A stretch of DNA of 64,000 nt from Colwellia sp. (GCA_002733765.1 NVWU01000005.1:99863-163862); one strand, 5' to 3'; counted from the first letter of the stretch, positions 1 to 9,054 are shown. A program made the numbers and translations. The notes: generated from the letters alone by a model not told the origin.

Positions 1-423
1 TTGTGGTTTGGCATGGGTAGCACTATGGTCGTTTTTATTACCGTATTATTGCTTACCCCTACAATTTATATCAATACGCAAAAGTCTGTAGAGCAGATAG
101 ACAATCACTGGTTTGAGCTTGCCCAAGTTTATCAATTCTCTTGGTATCAGCGTTTAAGCAAAATTTATATCCCGGCTATTTCGGGTCCGTTGTGCGCCAC
201 CCTAATTATTGTTTGTTGTAGCGGTGTCCGTATTGTTGTATTAGCTGAAGTACTAGGTGCTCACCAAGGCATTGGGTTTGAGCTAGCCAATGCCAGTAGT
301 AATTTTGATACCGCAGAATTATACGCTTGGGTGGTTGTTAGTTTATCTATTGTCGCTTTCATGGAACTCATACTTTTAAAACCTATTCAATATTACTTAT
401 TACGTTGGCGGAAGCTCAGCTAA
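1..423 (+). CDS. ABC transporter permease, C-terminal part (cut by window edge)
   Basis: Inner-membrane permease of an ABC importer. Only the last 140 residues are visible and the frame is open to base 1, so the gene begins outside the window. Hydrophobic segments lie near residues 5-22, 60-85 and 112-130. The cytoplasmic loop at residues 38-62 (ELAQVYQFSWYQRL...IYIPAISGPL) has the spacing of the EAA loop that contacts the ATPase, as in the nitrate/sulfonate/taurine-type BPD_transp_1 family. The stop codon overlaps the ATG of the following ATPase by one base (TAATG), so the two are translationally coupled. The substrate cannot be read from this fragment, and the binding protein is presumably upstream. 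Confidence 0.8.
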   Translation: MWFGMGSTMVVFITVLLLTPTIYINTQKSVEQIDNHWFELAQVYQFSWYQRLSKIYIPAISGPLCATLIIVCCSGVRIVVLAEVLGAHQGIGFELANASSNFDTAELYAWVVVSLSIVAFMELILLKPIQYYLLRWRKLS

Positions 424-1136
424 TGAATAAAAAACCACTTACAAAGCAGATAAATAGCTTAATTTCACTACAAAATGTTGTTTTAACATTAGCCGATCAA
501 AGTATTTTTAGTCATCTGTCATTAACATTTAATATTGGCGAAAAAGTCGCCCTACTTGGTGATAGCGGTGTAGGTAAGTCTTCGTTGTTGAAGTTAATTG
601 CGGGTATTCATCAACCAACACAAGGTGAATTAACAAATAAAGCACTACGAATAGGTTATGTGTTTCAAGAACCACGTTTATTACCGTGGTTAACCGTTGA
701 GCAAAATATTACCGAAGTAATGAAAGCAAATGGGATCATAAAAATGCAAAGAGAGATAAAACTAACGGAATTACTAACTCAAGTTGAACTCACTCAATAT
801 AGACATTACTACCCTCATCAGCTTTCCGGTGGTATGGCACAACGTGTTTCGTTGGCTAGAGCCTTTGCAATTGAACCTGATTTATTACTACTTGATGAAC
901 CTTTTAGTGCTTTAGACAAAAACCTAACGCAACAATTAAGTCAGCTATTAAGTCGTTTTTTAAAGCCTGAAACTACCATGATTTACGTTAGTCATTATAT
1001 AGAACAAGTACTGCCATTAGCACAGTCATGCTTATTTTTACATAACGCTTCAAGTACACAAAAGAAAAAATTCACTTGGCATAGCACTGCAAATGCAATT
1101 GAACGAGAGCAATTTCTAAAGCAATTCTATCAATAA
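423..1136 (+). CDS. ABC transporter ATP-binding protein (nitrate/sulfonate/taurine-type)
   Basis: Cytoplasmic ATPase that drives the preceding permease. Walker A is GDSGVGKS (about residues 46-53), the Q-loop is in VFQEPRLLPW, the signature is LSGGMAQRVSLARA and Walker B is LLLLDEPFSALD, followed by the switch histidine in YVSHY. At 237 residues it has the usual family length. I chose the ATG at 423, which overlaps the permease stop, over a TTG 18 bases upstream. The family includes SsuB/TauB/ThiZ-like proteins. The downstream TonB receptor suggests a substrate that also needs active outer-membrane uptake, but the substrate is unknown. Confidence 0.88.
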   Translation: MNKKPLTKQINSLISLQNVVLTLADQSIFSHLSLTFNIGEKVALLGDSGVGKSSLLKLIAGIHQPTQGELTNKALRIGYVFQEPRLLPWLTVEQNITEVMKANGIIKMQREIKLTELLTQVELTQYRHYYPHQLSGGMAQRVSLARAFAIEPDLLLLDEPFSALDKNLTQQLSQLLSRFLKPETTMIYVSHYIEQVLPLAQSCLFLHNASSTQKKKFTWHSTANAIEREQFLKQFYQ

Positions 1137-1185
1137 ATTTTTCAAATAAAATCAAATTAAATCAAATCAACAAGGTAAGTAACCT

Positions 1186-1626
1186 ATGCCCTACCAAATA
1201 TTAATTACACTTCATATTTTCGCTGCCATCGCCTTTATTGGCGTGGTATTTTTTGAAGTGATCTTTTTAGAATCAATCCGAAAAAAACTGCCCGTCGATA
1301 TGATGCTATTACTACAAGAATGCATTACTACAAGAGCTCGTCAGATAATGCCTTATGTTTTAGCTTTTTTATTTCTTTCTGGTTTGGCAATGGCGCACCA
1401 CCATTTCCCTCATTTTTCAAACATGATGTCATCACCATTTGGCATTTTACTTTCTATAAAAATGTTACTTGCGTTCAGCTTACTAGGTCATTTTTTTACT
1501 GCTATGTACCTTTCTCGTACAAAAAAAATGAGCTGCAATCGCTTTAAATTCATTCATTTAAGTGTTTTTTGTCATCAAATACTCATTGTTATTTTGGCAA
1601 AAAATATGTTTTACATTTCTTGGTAA
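1186..1626 (+). CDS. CopD-like four-helix membrane protein
   Basis: Small integral membrane protein of 146 residues with four predicted helices (about residues 3-27, 52-72, 85-110 and 122-143). Histidines sit in or beside the helices, including an HHHFPH patch after helix 2 and single histidines in helices 1, 3 and 4. This layout resembles the CopD/DUF2269-type copper or heme membrane family, but no decisive motif is present. It lies 49 bases after the ABC ATPase and 16 bases before the start of the TonB receptor, so it is probably part of the same transport operon. A role in metal or heme handling is inference. Confidence 0.6.
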   Translation: MPYQILITLHIFAAIAFIGVVFFEVIFLESIRKKLPVDMMLLLQECITTRARQIMPYVLAFLFLSGLAMAHHHFPHFSNMMSSPFGILLSIKMLLAFSLLGHFFTAMYLSRTKKMSCNRFKFIHLSVFCHQILIVILAKNMFYISW

Positions 1627-1642
1627 TAAAAAGGAAAAAATT

Positions 1643-3769
1643 ATGATTATCAAACACTCTTATTTAACACTATGCTTGGCCACCGCCTTATTTAGTAGCT
1701 CATTACTCGCAGATGAAATCACTAAAAATTCAGCGACAATAGACGCAGATGAACACATTGAGGTTTGGGCACAGAAAGCACAGCGAGCCTTTCCAACCCG
1801 CGATGAAGCACAAGCTGAATTAAAAAAAATAGCCGGTGCTACCAACTTAATTGACATCACTAAGCTACCTGCACGACAAGCAACACTGCAAGATGCTTTA
1901 GGTTTTGAGCCGGGTATCATTATGCAAAGTTTCTTTGGTGGTAATGATCAGCCAAGGCTGAATATTCGCGGCTCAGGTTTACAAGGTAACCCTGTCAACC
2001 GCGGGGTAGAATTACTCTATGATGGCATGGCACTTAACCAAGCTGATGGCAGTTTTATTATTGGCTTTTTAGATCCTAAACTTGCAGAAATGGTTACCGT
2101 TTATCGTGGTGCAAATGGCTTACGCTACGGAGCCACTACCTTAGGTGGTGCGATAAATATGATCAGTAAAAACGGTACCACCGCAAGCCCAAGTATTCGT
2201 TTAGAGTATGGCAGCGATAATCGAATTGGAGCCAGCGCCCAAATAGCAGGAGAAAGTAACCGCTGGGACTATTATATTAATGCATCAACCGATCGTGCTG
2301 ATGGCTATCGCCATTTCAGCGAATCTGAACGTTCAAGTATTGCCGGTAATATTGGTGTTGATATAAGCGATACTATTAGTAACCGTACTTTTTTTCAATG
2401 GAGTGATAGTTATTTTCAAATTCCTTTTGTTGTACCAAAAGCTCGTGCCTTAGAAGATCCAAAGCTTGTTATGGGTGATGGAAATACACCTTTAGATACG
2501 TTATTAAACACCTATAATCGTAAACCACACCGCGATTCTCAAATTAATCGAATAGCCAATAAAACACGTATAAGCCAAGAAAACATCATTCATGAAGTTA
2601 ATGTTGTTTATCAACAAGTAGATGATATTTTTACCGATCCACTAATGCATAACATCACTGACAGTAAAGACATTGGCTTTGAGTATGCCTTTTCTGCTCA
2701 AGGCGATTATATTAGTAATAATGACGAATTTTTCTTATCTATAACAGCCAATAAAAGTAATATGAGTAGAGCTTATGTTGCTAATAACCCTGCTAATGGC
2801 AGCATGTTACAAACATTTGGCAACGTAGATTTTGATGCCAGTAATCTAATATTTGCCGCACAGTGGCAAGCTCAACTTACTGAAAATTGGCAGGTAGTAA
2901 CAGCAGCACAATTTGTTAATTCTACTAGAGATATTAGTGATAAAATGAGTGGAGATCATAATCAAGATAAAAATTACGAGAGTATCAATCCTAAGCTTGG
3001 CTTGATTTACCACGCTTCTGACGATATTAGGTTTTTCGCTAATATTAGTAGTACAAGTGAAGCACCAACTTATTGGGAATTAGTATCTGCTAGTGTTAGC
3101 CCCAAAAATTCTGCAATGGCCAAAATAAAACTTAATGATCTAGACTCTCAAGACTCGACAACAATAGAGATAGGAAGCAGTGGTAGCATTAATCAAACTC
3201 AATGGGATGTGGCACTCTATCGCAGTAATGTTGATGATGAGCTTATTTCAATCGTTAGCGACTTTGCCGTTAATGGCAAAACTAGTAATTATGAAGAAGG
3301 TAGTATTCATCAAGGCGTTGAGTTAGAAATTATACAGGGGCTTAGCGATAACTTGCTTAATAGAGGCGATAGTTTATCGACCAAATTAGTTTACAATTAC
3401 AGCGATTTTTACTTTGATGGCGGAAAATACGACGGTAACCAAATTGCAGGTATTCCTGAGCATATGGCACAAGTAGAATTACGCTATCAAAATGGCGGTT
3501 TTTATATTGCTCCCAGTGTGAAATGGCAAATTGATGATACACCTATTGATCATTCCAACAATCAGTTTCAGGACTCTTATACGTTATTGTCATTACAAGT
3601 GGCTTACCAAGTAAATAAGCAGTTGAAGGTGTATTTTGACGGGCAAAACTTAACGGACGAAATTTACCAAACATCCTACGTTATTCGTGGCTTTTCTGCC
3701 ACTCCACAGCCTAGCTTTTTACCCGGGTTTGGGGCCACTTACTCTGTAGGTGTTAACTATACTTTTTAA
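1643..3769 (+). CDS. TonB-dependent outer-membrane receptor
   Basis: Outer-membrane gated channel of 708 residues. A signal peptide (MIIKHSYLTLCLATALF...) probably ends at SLLA before DEITKN. The plug domain includes IRGSGLQG, ELLYDGMALNQADG and YRGANGLRYGATTLGGAINM. A beta-barrel follows and ends in the typical aromatic residue (YSVGVNYTF). I chose the ATG at 1643 because AAGGA lies 8 bases ahead and the signal peptide begins there. An in-frame GTG at 1562 would read back into the CopD-like gene. It follows that gene and the ABC genes closely, giving a complete outer- and inner-membrane uptake route for an unidentified ligand. No terminator with a strong U-run follows, only a hairpin at 3791-3814. 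Confidence 0.88.
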   Translation: MIIKHSYLTLCLATALFSSSLLADEITKNSATIDADEHIEVWAQKAQRAFPTRDEAQAELKKIAGATNLIDITKLPARQATLQDALGFEPGIIMQSFFGGNDQPRLNIRGSGLQGNPVNRGVELLYDGMALNQADGSFIIGFLDPKLAEMVTVYRGANGLRYGATTLGGAINMISKNGTTASPSIRLEYGSDNRIGASAQIAGESNRWDYYINASTDRADGYRHFSESERSSIAGNIGVDISDTISNRTFFQWSDSYFQIPFVVPKARALEDPKLVMGDGNTPLDTLLNTYNRKPHRDSQINRIANKTRISQENIIHEVNVVYQQVDDIFTDPLMHNITDSKDIGFEYAFSAQGDYISNNDEFFLSITANKSNMSRAYVANNPANGSMLQTFGNVDFDASNLIFAAQWQAQLTENWQVVTAAQFVNSTRDISDKMSGDHNQDKNYESINPKLGLIYHASDDIRFFANISSTSEAPTYWELVSASVSPKNSAMAKIKLNDLDSQDSTTIEIGSSGSINQTQWDVALYRSNVDDELISIVSDFAVNGKTSNYEEGSIHQGVELEIIQGLSDNLLNRGDSLSTKLVYNYSDFYFDGGKYDGNQIAGIPEHMAQVELRYQNGGFYIAPSVKWQIDDTPIDHSNNQFQDSYTLLSLQVAYQVNKQLKVYFDGQNLTDEIYQTSYVIRGFSATPQPSFLPGFGATYSVGVNYTF

Positions 3770-3790
3770 GGTAATCGGTAGATAGTATGT

Positions 3791-3814
3791 AGATGTAGAA
3801 AGTTTTCTGCATCT
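3791..3814. repeat. Hairpin after TonB receptor gene
   Basis: AGATGTAGAA and TTCTGCATCT form a stem with one G-T pair around a four-base AGTT loop, 22 bases past the receptor stop. No U-run follows directly, so this is only a weak terminator candidate. Confidence 0.3.
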
Positions 3815-3866
3815 TCGACAATTAGCTGTATTTTTTATTCAACTGATAAAAAGTACACTTTTAATA

Positions 3867-4547
3867 TTATTTCTTGAAAAAAGGGTCGAATTCTTTACCT
3901 ATCGCTTGCGCTCGTTGAAATGCAGGTCTGTTCTTTAGTCTTATCAAATAAGCTGATATTGGTGGACTAAAGTGTTTATCTAACTGTAATAAGGTAGCAA
4001 GATGCAAAGAAAATCCAATCGCAATATCCGCAATAGTAAACCGATCCGCACATAAGTAATCATGGTGAAGTAAATGTTCACTTAAACGCGTTAAACGCGC
4101 AGCAAACCAAGCATCATAATCATCCGCAGTTTGTTGTTGAGTGCAACCTTTAGCCGAAAAAGCACGATACCTTAACACTAATGTTTGTGGAAACGTTAAC
4201 GTGGCATCGCTATGATAGAGCCAGTTAAGGTAATCACCATAATCACTGTCAACGGCAGAAAGTATCAAGTTATTTTCATTTTGATACTTTTCACCTAAGT
4301 AATGGCAAATCGCCACCGACTCAGTCATCTGGATTTCACCATTTTCACCATCAACAAAGAAAGGTACTGTACCTAGGCTATTCAGCACTTTATAGTCTTT
4401 AACCGTATAGCGAGGAGGAAACGCCATAGTTTCAACCTCATACGCTATCCCTAACTCTTCTAAGGCCCATAATGCTCGTAGTGAACGGCTATTATAACAA
4501 TGCCAAAGTTTGGGTTTAGCTTGTTTTTTAACTAAAAAGTTTTTCAT
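3867..4547 (-). CDS. Glutathione S-transferase family protein
   Basis: Soluble 226-residue protein with the two-domain GST layout. The N-terminal thioredoxin-like half carries LWHCYNSRSLRALWALEELG, where a serine follows the first strand, then the cis-proline loop GTVPFFVDG and the glutathione-contacting MTESVAICHYL. The helical C-terminal half contains the FTIADIAIG capping motif. Family members conjugate or reduce substrates with glutathione, and the specific substrate is not predictable. The start at 4547 is supported by AGAAGG six to seven bases ahead. It stands alone, with the next gene on the same strand ending 25 bases upstream of its start. Confidence 0.88.
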   Translation of the reverse strand: MKNFLVKKQAKPKLWHCYNSRSLRALWALEELGIAYEVETMAFPPRYTVKDYKVLNSLGTVPFFVDGENGEIQMTESVAICHYLGEKYQNENNLILSAVDSDYGDYLNWLYHSDATLTFPQTLVLRYRAFSAKGCTQQQTADDYDAWFAARLTRLSEHLLHHDYLCADRFTIADIAIGFSLHLATLLQLDKHFSPPISAYLIRLKNRPAFQRAQAIGKEFDPFFKK

Positions 4548-4572
4548 GTATATCCTTCTTATTATTATTCTA

Positions 4573-5691
4573 TTATAAATATTTTAACCAAATAGAATCT
4601 GGATGTTTGGCTTTAAATCCACGATACCAGACACAAAAAGGATAAAGCAATAGCAACATAATAAAGGTAATAAGATAAGTGTTAGGTAGATCAGTAAACT
4701 TTTTCATCTCGGCAAAATTTGCGGTGCCCGTTAAAAATAGACGATGTACAAGATAAAACATCATAGAAGTTTGACCAAAAACTAATAAAATACCATTGGG
4801 ACGAGTACCAATAATTTTTTCTAATTTAATCATTATGGCTAAAATAACCGACATGATGCCTAGCTCTAAAAAGATAAAGCTCATTGATGGTGGATACTTA
4901 CTGACATGTAACCACTGTTGCCAACTAAAACCTTCACGATATAACTGCATATTACCGTAGCCGTTTAAATATCTGACGGCTACAAAAGCGGTTAAAGCTG
5001 AAAAGCCTAAAATAAAAAGCAGTGTAGCGGGTTCAAATTTAGTTTTTCCTTGACCATAATCTAAAATATAGCGACCAAAGGCCCAACCTAGAATCATCAC
5101 AGACAACCAAGGTACAAAGGCATAAGAAATACTTAATTCTTGGGTGTTGTATTTAGCAAGGAACAATGCCGATAAAGCGGATTGACTGGCAACATCAAAA
5201 TCCCAAAATTGCGCAGTAACCCATTCACCTGCAACTATCCATGATAAAGCAATAGCAATTAACGTACGCGTAGAGAAACGTCGAAAAATAACCATGCACA
5301 TCATAGCTATGCCGATGGCATATAAGACTTGAAAGGTAAATTTACCGCCAAAAATAGAGATCAGTGTTGGATCGAGAATAGCAATAAAAGCACCACGTAA
5401 AAGAATATCTTTATCAATAACCTTGGTATCAAAGCCTTTACTTACCTTGCGCTCAACACTAATAGCGAGTGCTGTACCGGCAAGAAAAACAAACACAGGG
5501 GCACAAATATGACTGATCCAACGGGTAAAAAATTCAAAGGCGGGTAAAGGCATACCAACAATATAATTTGCCGCAGAGTCTTTAGCTAAATGCTCTGCGT
5601 TATAAGCCATAGACACATGGTCTAAGACCATAATGATCATAACAAAACCACGCATCCAATCAATTGAAGCAATACGTTTTGATTTACTCAC
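4573..5691 (-). CDS. DUF1624 / heparan-alpha-glucosaminide acetyltransferase-like membrane protein
   Basis: Polytopic inner-membrane protein of 372 residues with about ten hydrophobic segments. The start RIASIDWMRGFVMIIMVLDH is the hallmark of the DUF1624/HGSNAT_cat family (SID-x-RG followed by a histidine in helix 1), and WISHICAPVFVFLAGTA matches the second conserved block. Family members are thought to transfer acyl groups across the membrane, but the substrate here is unknown. It lies between the GST gene and an unrecognised gene on the same strand, with short gaps that would permit co-transcription. Confidence 0.75.
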   Translation of the reverse strand: MSKSKRIASIDWMRGFVMIIMVLDHVSMAYNAEHLAKDSAANYIVGMPLPAFEFFTRWISHICAPVFVFLAGTALAISVERKVSKGFDTKVIDKDILLRGAFIAILDPTLISIFGGKFTFQVLYAIGIAMMCMVIFRRFSTRTLIAIALSWIVAGEWVTAQFWDFDVASQSALSALFLAKYNTQELSISYAFVPWLSVMILGWAFGRYILDYGQGKTKFEPATLLFILGFSALTAFVAVRYLNGYGNMQLYREGFSWQQWLHVSKYPPSMSFIFLELGIMSVILAIMIKLEKIIGTRPNGILLVFGQTSMMFYLVHRLFLTGTANFAEMKKFTDLPNTYLITFIMLLLLYPFCVWYRGFKAKHPDSIWLKYL

Positions 5692-5729
5692 AATAACTCT
5701 CCCTAGTTAATTCCAGTATTGTTTTTTTA

Positions 5730-7082
5730 CTAATCCACTTTATTCCACAGCTTTTGATTCGTTTTAACTGAAAAAAATTCATTTGCATACCAACAACGTG
5801 GCAGTAAATCCAATTCTTGTCTTTCCTTATAATTTGAAGATAGCAACTCAAGTATTTCATTCAAGCGTTCTTTGCTTAAGTTCGCTATTTTTTTAGCCAT
5901 ATGTGGGAAATATAAATTACTTATTTTCTTCACCTCTATATTATGCCCATAACCAATAAAAGCTAGTTTTCTCGTTGCTATACGACATAAAGGCTCTTCA
6001 GGTAACGTTGGGTATAATCGATTAACAATGGCATATTCATAGCATCCTTCTTCCTGTGGCATATAAATCACACCGTAGCCTTGAGGAAACATACCTGTTA
6101 TTTGATAAAGTGCATCGACAATTTTCTGAGAACAAGCCCCTAATTCCGCATTTTTATTTAATACCTGATAAACCTTAGGTAGCACTTTGTAGTTATAGCT
6201 ATCCTTAGTTGAAAAAATAATAGACGTGTATATTTGCGGTACTTTTAATAAATTACCTACCGTTTGTTTTGGCTTAAAACTGCTTTTAATTAATTGTTGT
6301 AAAAATTGTAACTTTCCTTGTTCATCAATAACAAACTGATCCCGTTCTTCTTTAGAGCTGCCAATATAAACAGGAACACTTAAGCCATCAGTAATATACT
6401 TTAACGTTTGCTTATAATTGATAGTTAAGAGCTTTTTCCGTTCATCTCTATCCAATGTTCTATAAGGATTTTTTGTCGAATCTGCACCAACAAGTAACTC
6501 TTGTGCTTCGCTTTGATAAAGACCAATATCTTGCAATAATGCGGCCATCAACAGCGGTATTTTGATTTGTGCTATGACACGACGCTGAGCATCACAATCA
6601 AACTCCGCAAAAGGTTGTTCAGGAAATTCAGCTAATACATTAGCGATATACAGATCGGTGATTTCAATATCAAGCAACAGTCGATCTAATAAACGTAAGC
6701 TTAAAATTGCTTTATATAATGATTTACAATACTCATTATTAGCGGGTACCTTTTTACCTTCAGTTGGGCTAATTAACTGAATAGTGCCAAGAAGTTGAGC
6801 GGATTTACGGTTACTTTCCTCAAAGCTGTCACCTTCAGTTAAGTCAATAATTTCACGACAAATATTAAGTAAATGATTATGACGATCAATACGTTCTAAT
6901 TTTTCTAACTCAAGATGACTTTCACTTAACGCTTGATCCGTTGCCATAAAGGATTGATGATTAAAATAATGAATTGCTCGCTCAAGCATAGAGTCTTGCT
7001 GTTTACTACGTCCATAGATTTTACTCAGCAAGATCTGAACCTGGCGAGTATAGTGTGTTTGATGCTGAGGAGGTTTAACCAT
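5730..7082 (-). CDS. Protein of unknown function, possibly a degenerate HD-GYP relative
   Basis: Soluble protein of 450 residues with no signal peptide or membrane segment. I do not recognise the N-terminal half. Near residue 185 the string PLLMAALLQDIGLYQSEAQ resembles the HD-domain helix of HD-GYP phosphodiesterases, with LQDIG in place of LHDIG. The part around residues 330-400 (ITGMFPQGYGVIY...YAIVNRLYPTLPEEPLC) resembles the small beta-domain that follows HD-GYP domains (FPVG/PPGT...VV..N...P). The metal-binding HD pair is not intact, so cyclic-di-GMP hydrolysis is unlikely. ATG at 7082 is preferred over TTG at 7094. No clear ribosome binding site supports either. Confidence 0.55.
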   Translation of the reverse strand: MVKPPQHQTHYTRQVQILLSKIYGRSKQQDSMLERAIHYFNHQSFMATDQALSESHLELEKLERIDRHNHLLNICREIIDLTEGDSFEESNRKSAQLLGTIQLISPTEGKKVPANNEYCKSLYKAILSLRLLDRLLLDIEITDLYIANVLAEFPEQPFAEFDCDAQRRVIAQIKIPLLMAALLQDIGLYQSEAQELLVGADSTKNPYRTLDRDERKKLLTINYKQTLKYITDGLSVPVYIGSSKEERDQFVIDEQGKLQFLQQLIKSSFKPKQTVGNLLKVPQIYTSIIFSTKDSYNYKVLPKVYQVLNKNAELGACSQKIVDALYQITGMFPQGYGVIYMPQEEGCYEYAIVNRLYPTLPEEPLCRIATRKLAFIGYGHNIEVKKISNLYFPHMAKKIANLSKERLNEILELLSSNYKERQELDLLPRCWYANEFFSVKTNQKLWNKVD

Positions 7083-7138
7083 TACGTCAATCAAGCTTAT
7101 GAATAAAAATCAATCATGCTAGAAAAAACAAAACTAAG

Positions 7139-7184
7139 CAACTGAGATATTTAATACCAACTAAATTAATAAACAGCTCAGTTG
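7139..7184. repeat. Inverted repeat between metB and the 450-residue gene
   Basis: CAACTGAG (7139-7146) is repeated inverted as CTCAGTTG (7177-7184) around a 30-base AT-rich loop. It lies in the 204-base gap 3' of metB and just upstream of the unknown gene. There is no U-run, so this is not a classical terminator. It could be an operator, a processing hairpin or a repeat remnant. Confidence 0.35.
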
Positions 7185-7286
7185 ATATAAAATAAATAAC
7201 TAAAAAAGTATTCTAATAACAGTATGAAATATATTTCCCAAAAATAATCTCAAGATAAGATTAAATCGATCGATTTACTCTTATCA

Positions 7287-8447
7287 CTAAGCAATTTGAC
7301 TCTGTTTTAAACCATGAGCTAAATCGGCTAAAATATCTTCAATATCTTCAATACCCACTGAAATTCGTACTAATGAATCTGTAATACCTGCTTCAAGTCG
7401 AGCGGCTTCTTCCATGCCTGCATGCGTCATTGTTGACGGATGACTAATCAAACTCTCTACCCCACCTAACGATTGCGCTAAAGTAAATAAGCTTAAATTA
7501 TCAAATAATTTTTTCACTGCATTAACGCCACCTATTACTTCAAAACTTAACATGGCACCAAAACCTGATTGTTGCTTTTTAGCAAGTTCATGACCTGGAT
7601 GATCAGTGAATCCAGGATAATAAACGACATCAATAGCAGTATGGTGCTTTAAAAAAGCAGCCACTTGCTCAGCATTTTCTTGGTGCTGTCTAATACGCAC
7701 AGGTAAAGTTTTTAAACCACGTAAAGCTAAAAAGCTATCAAAAGCACTGCCCGTAATACCGATGCAATTGGCCCACCATGCTAGCTCTTCACCTAATGCT
7801 TGCTCTTTAGTCACTAATACACCGCCAACAACATCGCTATGACCGTTGATGTATTTGGTTGTGGAATGAAAAACGATATCGGCACCAAGTAACAGTGGCT
7901 GCTGTAAAGCTGGCGATAAAAAAGTATTATCAACAGCAACTAAAGCCCCAACGTTATGACAAGCTTTAGTAATTTTCTCAATGTCTACCAAGCGTAATAA
8001 CGGGTTACTTGGGCTTTCGAGTAACACTAATTTAGGTTTTTGCGCTAACGCCTCAACTAAAGCCTGTTGATCATTTTGATCAACTACAATTAATTTAAAT
8101 TGACCACGTTTAGCTAAATGAGTAAATAAACGAAAACTTCCCCCATAGCAATCATGAGGAATCACCACCAAATCATCTGTTGATAATAGCTGACAGATTA
8201 AATGAACTGCAGCCATTCCGGTACTGGTCACAATGCCAACACTGCCTTGTTCTAATTTAGCAATAGCTTGTGCAAAAGTAGCACGCGTTGGATTGCCAGT
8301 ACGAGAATAGTCAAATTCACGCTTATCATTAAAACCTTTTAGTGAATAAGTACTGGATAAATAAATAGGCGCAACCACAGCACCATGATGTGGGTCGGTA
8401 TTAATACCTGCTTGTACTGCAGCAGTGCTAATTTTATTGATCGACAT
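7287..8447 (-). CDS. metB: Cystathionine gamma-synthase
   Basis: PLP enzyme of 386 residues that joins an O-acyl-homoserine to cysteine to give cystathionine in methionine synthesis. The Cys/Met-metabolism fold is clear: YSRTGNPTRATFAQAIAKLE near the N-terminus, the cofactor region VTSTGMAAVHL, AVDNTFLSPALQQPL, and the Schiff-base lysine in HSTTKYINGHSDVVGG. The C-terminus has SLGGVESLISHP and RISVGIEDIEDILADL. It is divergent from metJ across a 274-base region with two arrays of met boxes, the classic arrangement for repression by MetJ with S-adenosylmethionine. Unlike E. coli, no metL follows. An O-acetylhomoserine-using or gamma-lyase activity cannot be excluded. Confidence 0.9.
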   Translation of the reverse strand: MSINKISTAAVQAGINTDPHHGAVVAPIYLSSTYSLKGFNDKREFDYSRTGNPTRATFAQAIAKLEQGSVGIVTSTGMAAVHLICQLLSTDDLVVIPHDCYGGSFRLFTHLAKRGQFKLIVVDQNDQQALVEALAQKPKLVLLESPSNPLLRLVDIEKITKACHNVGALVAVDNTFLSPALQQPLLLGADIVFHSTTKYINGHSDVVGGVLVTKEQALGEELAWWANCIGITGSAFDSFLALRGLKTLPVRIRQHQENAEQVAAFLKHHTAIDVVYYPGFTDHPGHELAKKQQSGFGAMLSFEVIGGVNAVKKLFDNLSLFTLAQSLGGVESLISHPSTMTHAGMEEAARLEAGITDSLVRISVGIEDIEDILADLAHGLKQSQIA

Positions 8448-8513
8448 ATAAATTCCTCTTATTCATCACTTTGCTTGCTTGATTTATTCATGTAATTTGC
8501 TTATTTGTTTTTT

Positions 8514-8545
8514 AGATGTTTGGACGTCTATAACTCTAAACTTTT
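8514..8545. promoter_or_regulatory. Met-box array 1 (MetJ operator)
   Basis: Four adjacent 8-base units read AGATGTTT, GGACGTCT, ATAACTCT and AAACTTTT. Unit 2 matches the MetJ consensus AGACGTCT in 7 of 8 bases and the others match less well, as usual in cooperative arrays. It lies 67-98 bases upstream of metB. Confidence 0.75.
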
Positions 8546-8569
8546 TGATTATTTAGGTCAAGATTTTTT

Positions 8570-8593
8570 AGACATCTAAACTTCTACTTGACT
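8570..8593. promoter_or_regulatory. Met-box array 2 (MetJ operator)
   Basis: Three adjacent 8-base units read AGACATCT (7 of 8 to consensus), AAACTTCT and ACTTGACT. They lie 24 bases after the first array in the same metB-metJ gap, which suggests that each divergent promoter has its own operator and that metJ is autoregulated. Confidence 0.65.
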
Positions 8594-8629
8594 GAGTTTC
8601 AACAACTAGTAAAATCTATCTTATAACTA

Positions 8630-8687
8630 ATACCAAATGAAGTAATGAATTAACTATTCAACGAGAATTCATTACTTCATTTGGTAT
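8630..8687. repeat. Perfect 22-bp inverted repeat upstream of metJ
   Basis: Arms 8630-8651 (ATACCAAATGAAGTAATGAA...) and 8666-8687 (its exact inverse, ending TTGGTAT) enclose a 14-base spacer. The element ends 34 bases before the metJ start codon and would fold into a strong hairpin in the metJ leader. It looks like a miniature repeat ending in ATACCAA/TTGGTAT. A similar ATACCAA end occurs near 7154 and 16220. Confidence 0.75.
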
Positions 8688-8721
8688 CATAAAATAACTA
8701 GAATAAGATTAAGGAAGTAAC

Positions 8722-9051
8722 ATGGCTCAGTGGAATGACGAATATATAAATCCCTATGCCGAGCATGGAAAAAAAAGTGAACAGGTAAAAAAAATTACCG
8801 TATCAATTCCTTTGCGTGTTTTAAAAGTATTAACTGATGAACGTACTAGGCGCCAAGTAAAGAATTTACGCCATGCGACTAACAGTGAATTACTATGTGA
8901 GGCCTTTTTACATGCTTTTACTGGTCAACCTTTACCTAATGATGAAGATTTGGCCAAAGATAATAATGAAAAACTACCAGCAAGCGTACGTCGCATCTTA
9001 GAAGAAAAGGGAATCACTGATTTTAGTGCTTATGACGTAGATGAAGATTAA
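8722..9051 (+). CDS. metJ: Methionine regulon repressor MetJ
   Basis: Ribbon-helix-helix repressor of 109 residues that binds tandem met boxes with S-adenosylmethionine as corepressor. The DNA-contacting beta-strand is [21 protein letters not shown] (first residues KKITVSI), followed by helices with [22 protein letters not shown] and the conserved FTGQPLP. Length and sequence match the MetJ family closely. AAGGAAG lies 5 bases before the ATG. The gene is divergent from metB and preceded by the met-box arrays and a perfect inverted repeat. Confidence 0.95.
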   Translation: MAQWNDEYINPYAEHGKKSEQVKKITVSIPLRVLKVLTDERTRRQVKNLRHATNSELLCEAFLHAFTGQPLPNDEDLAKDNNEKLPASVRRILEEKGITDFSAYDVDED

Positions 9052-9054
9052 CGA

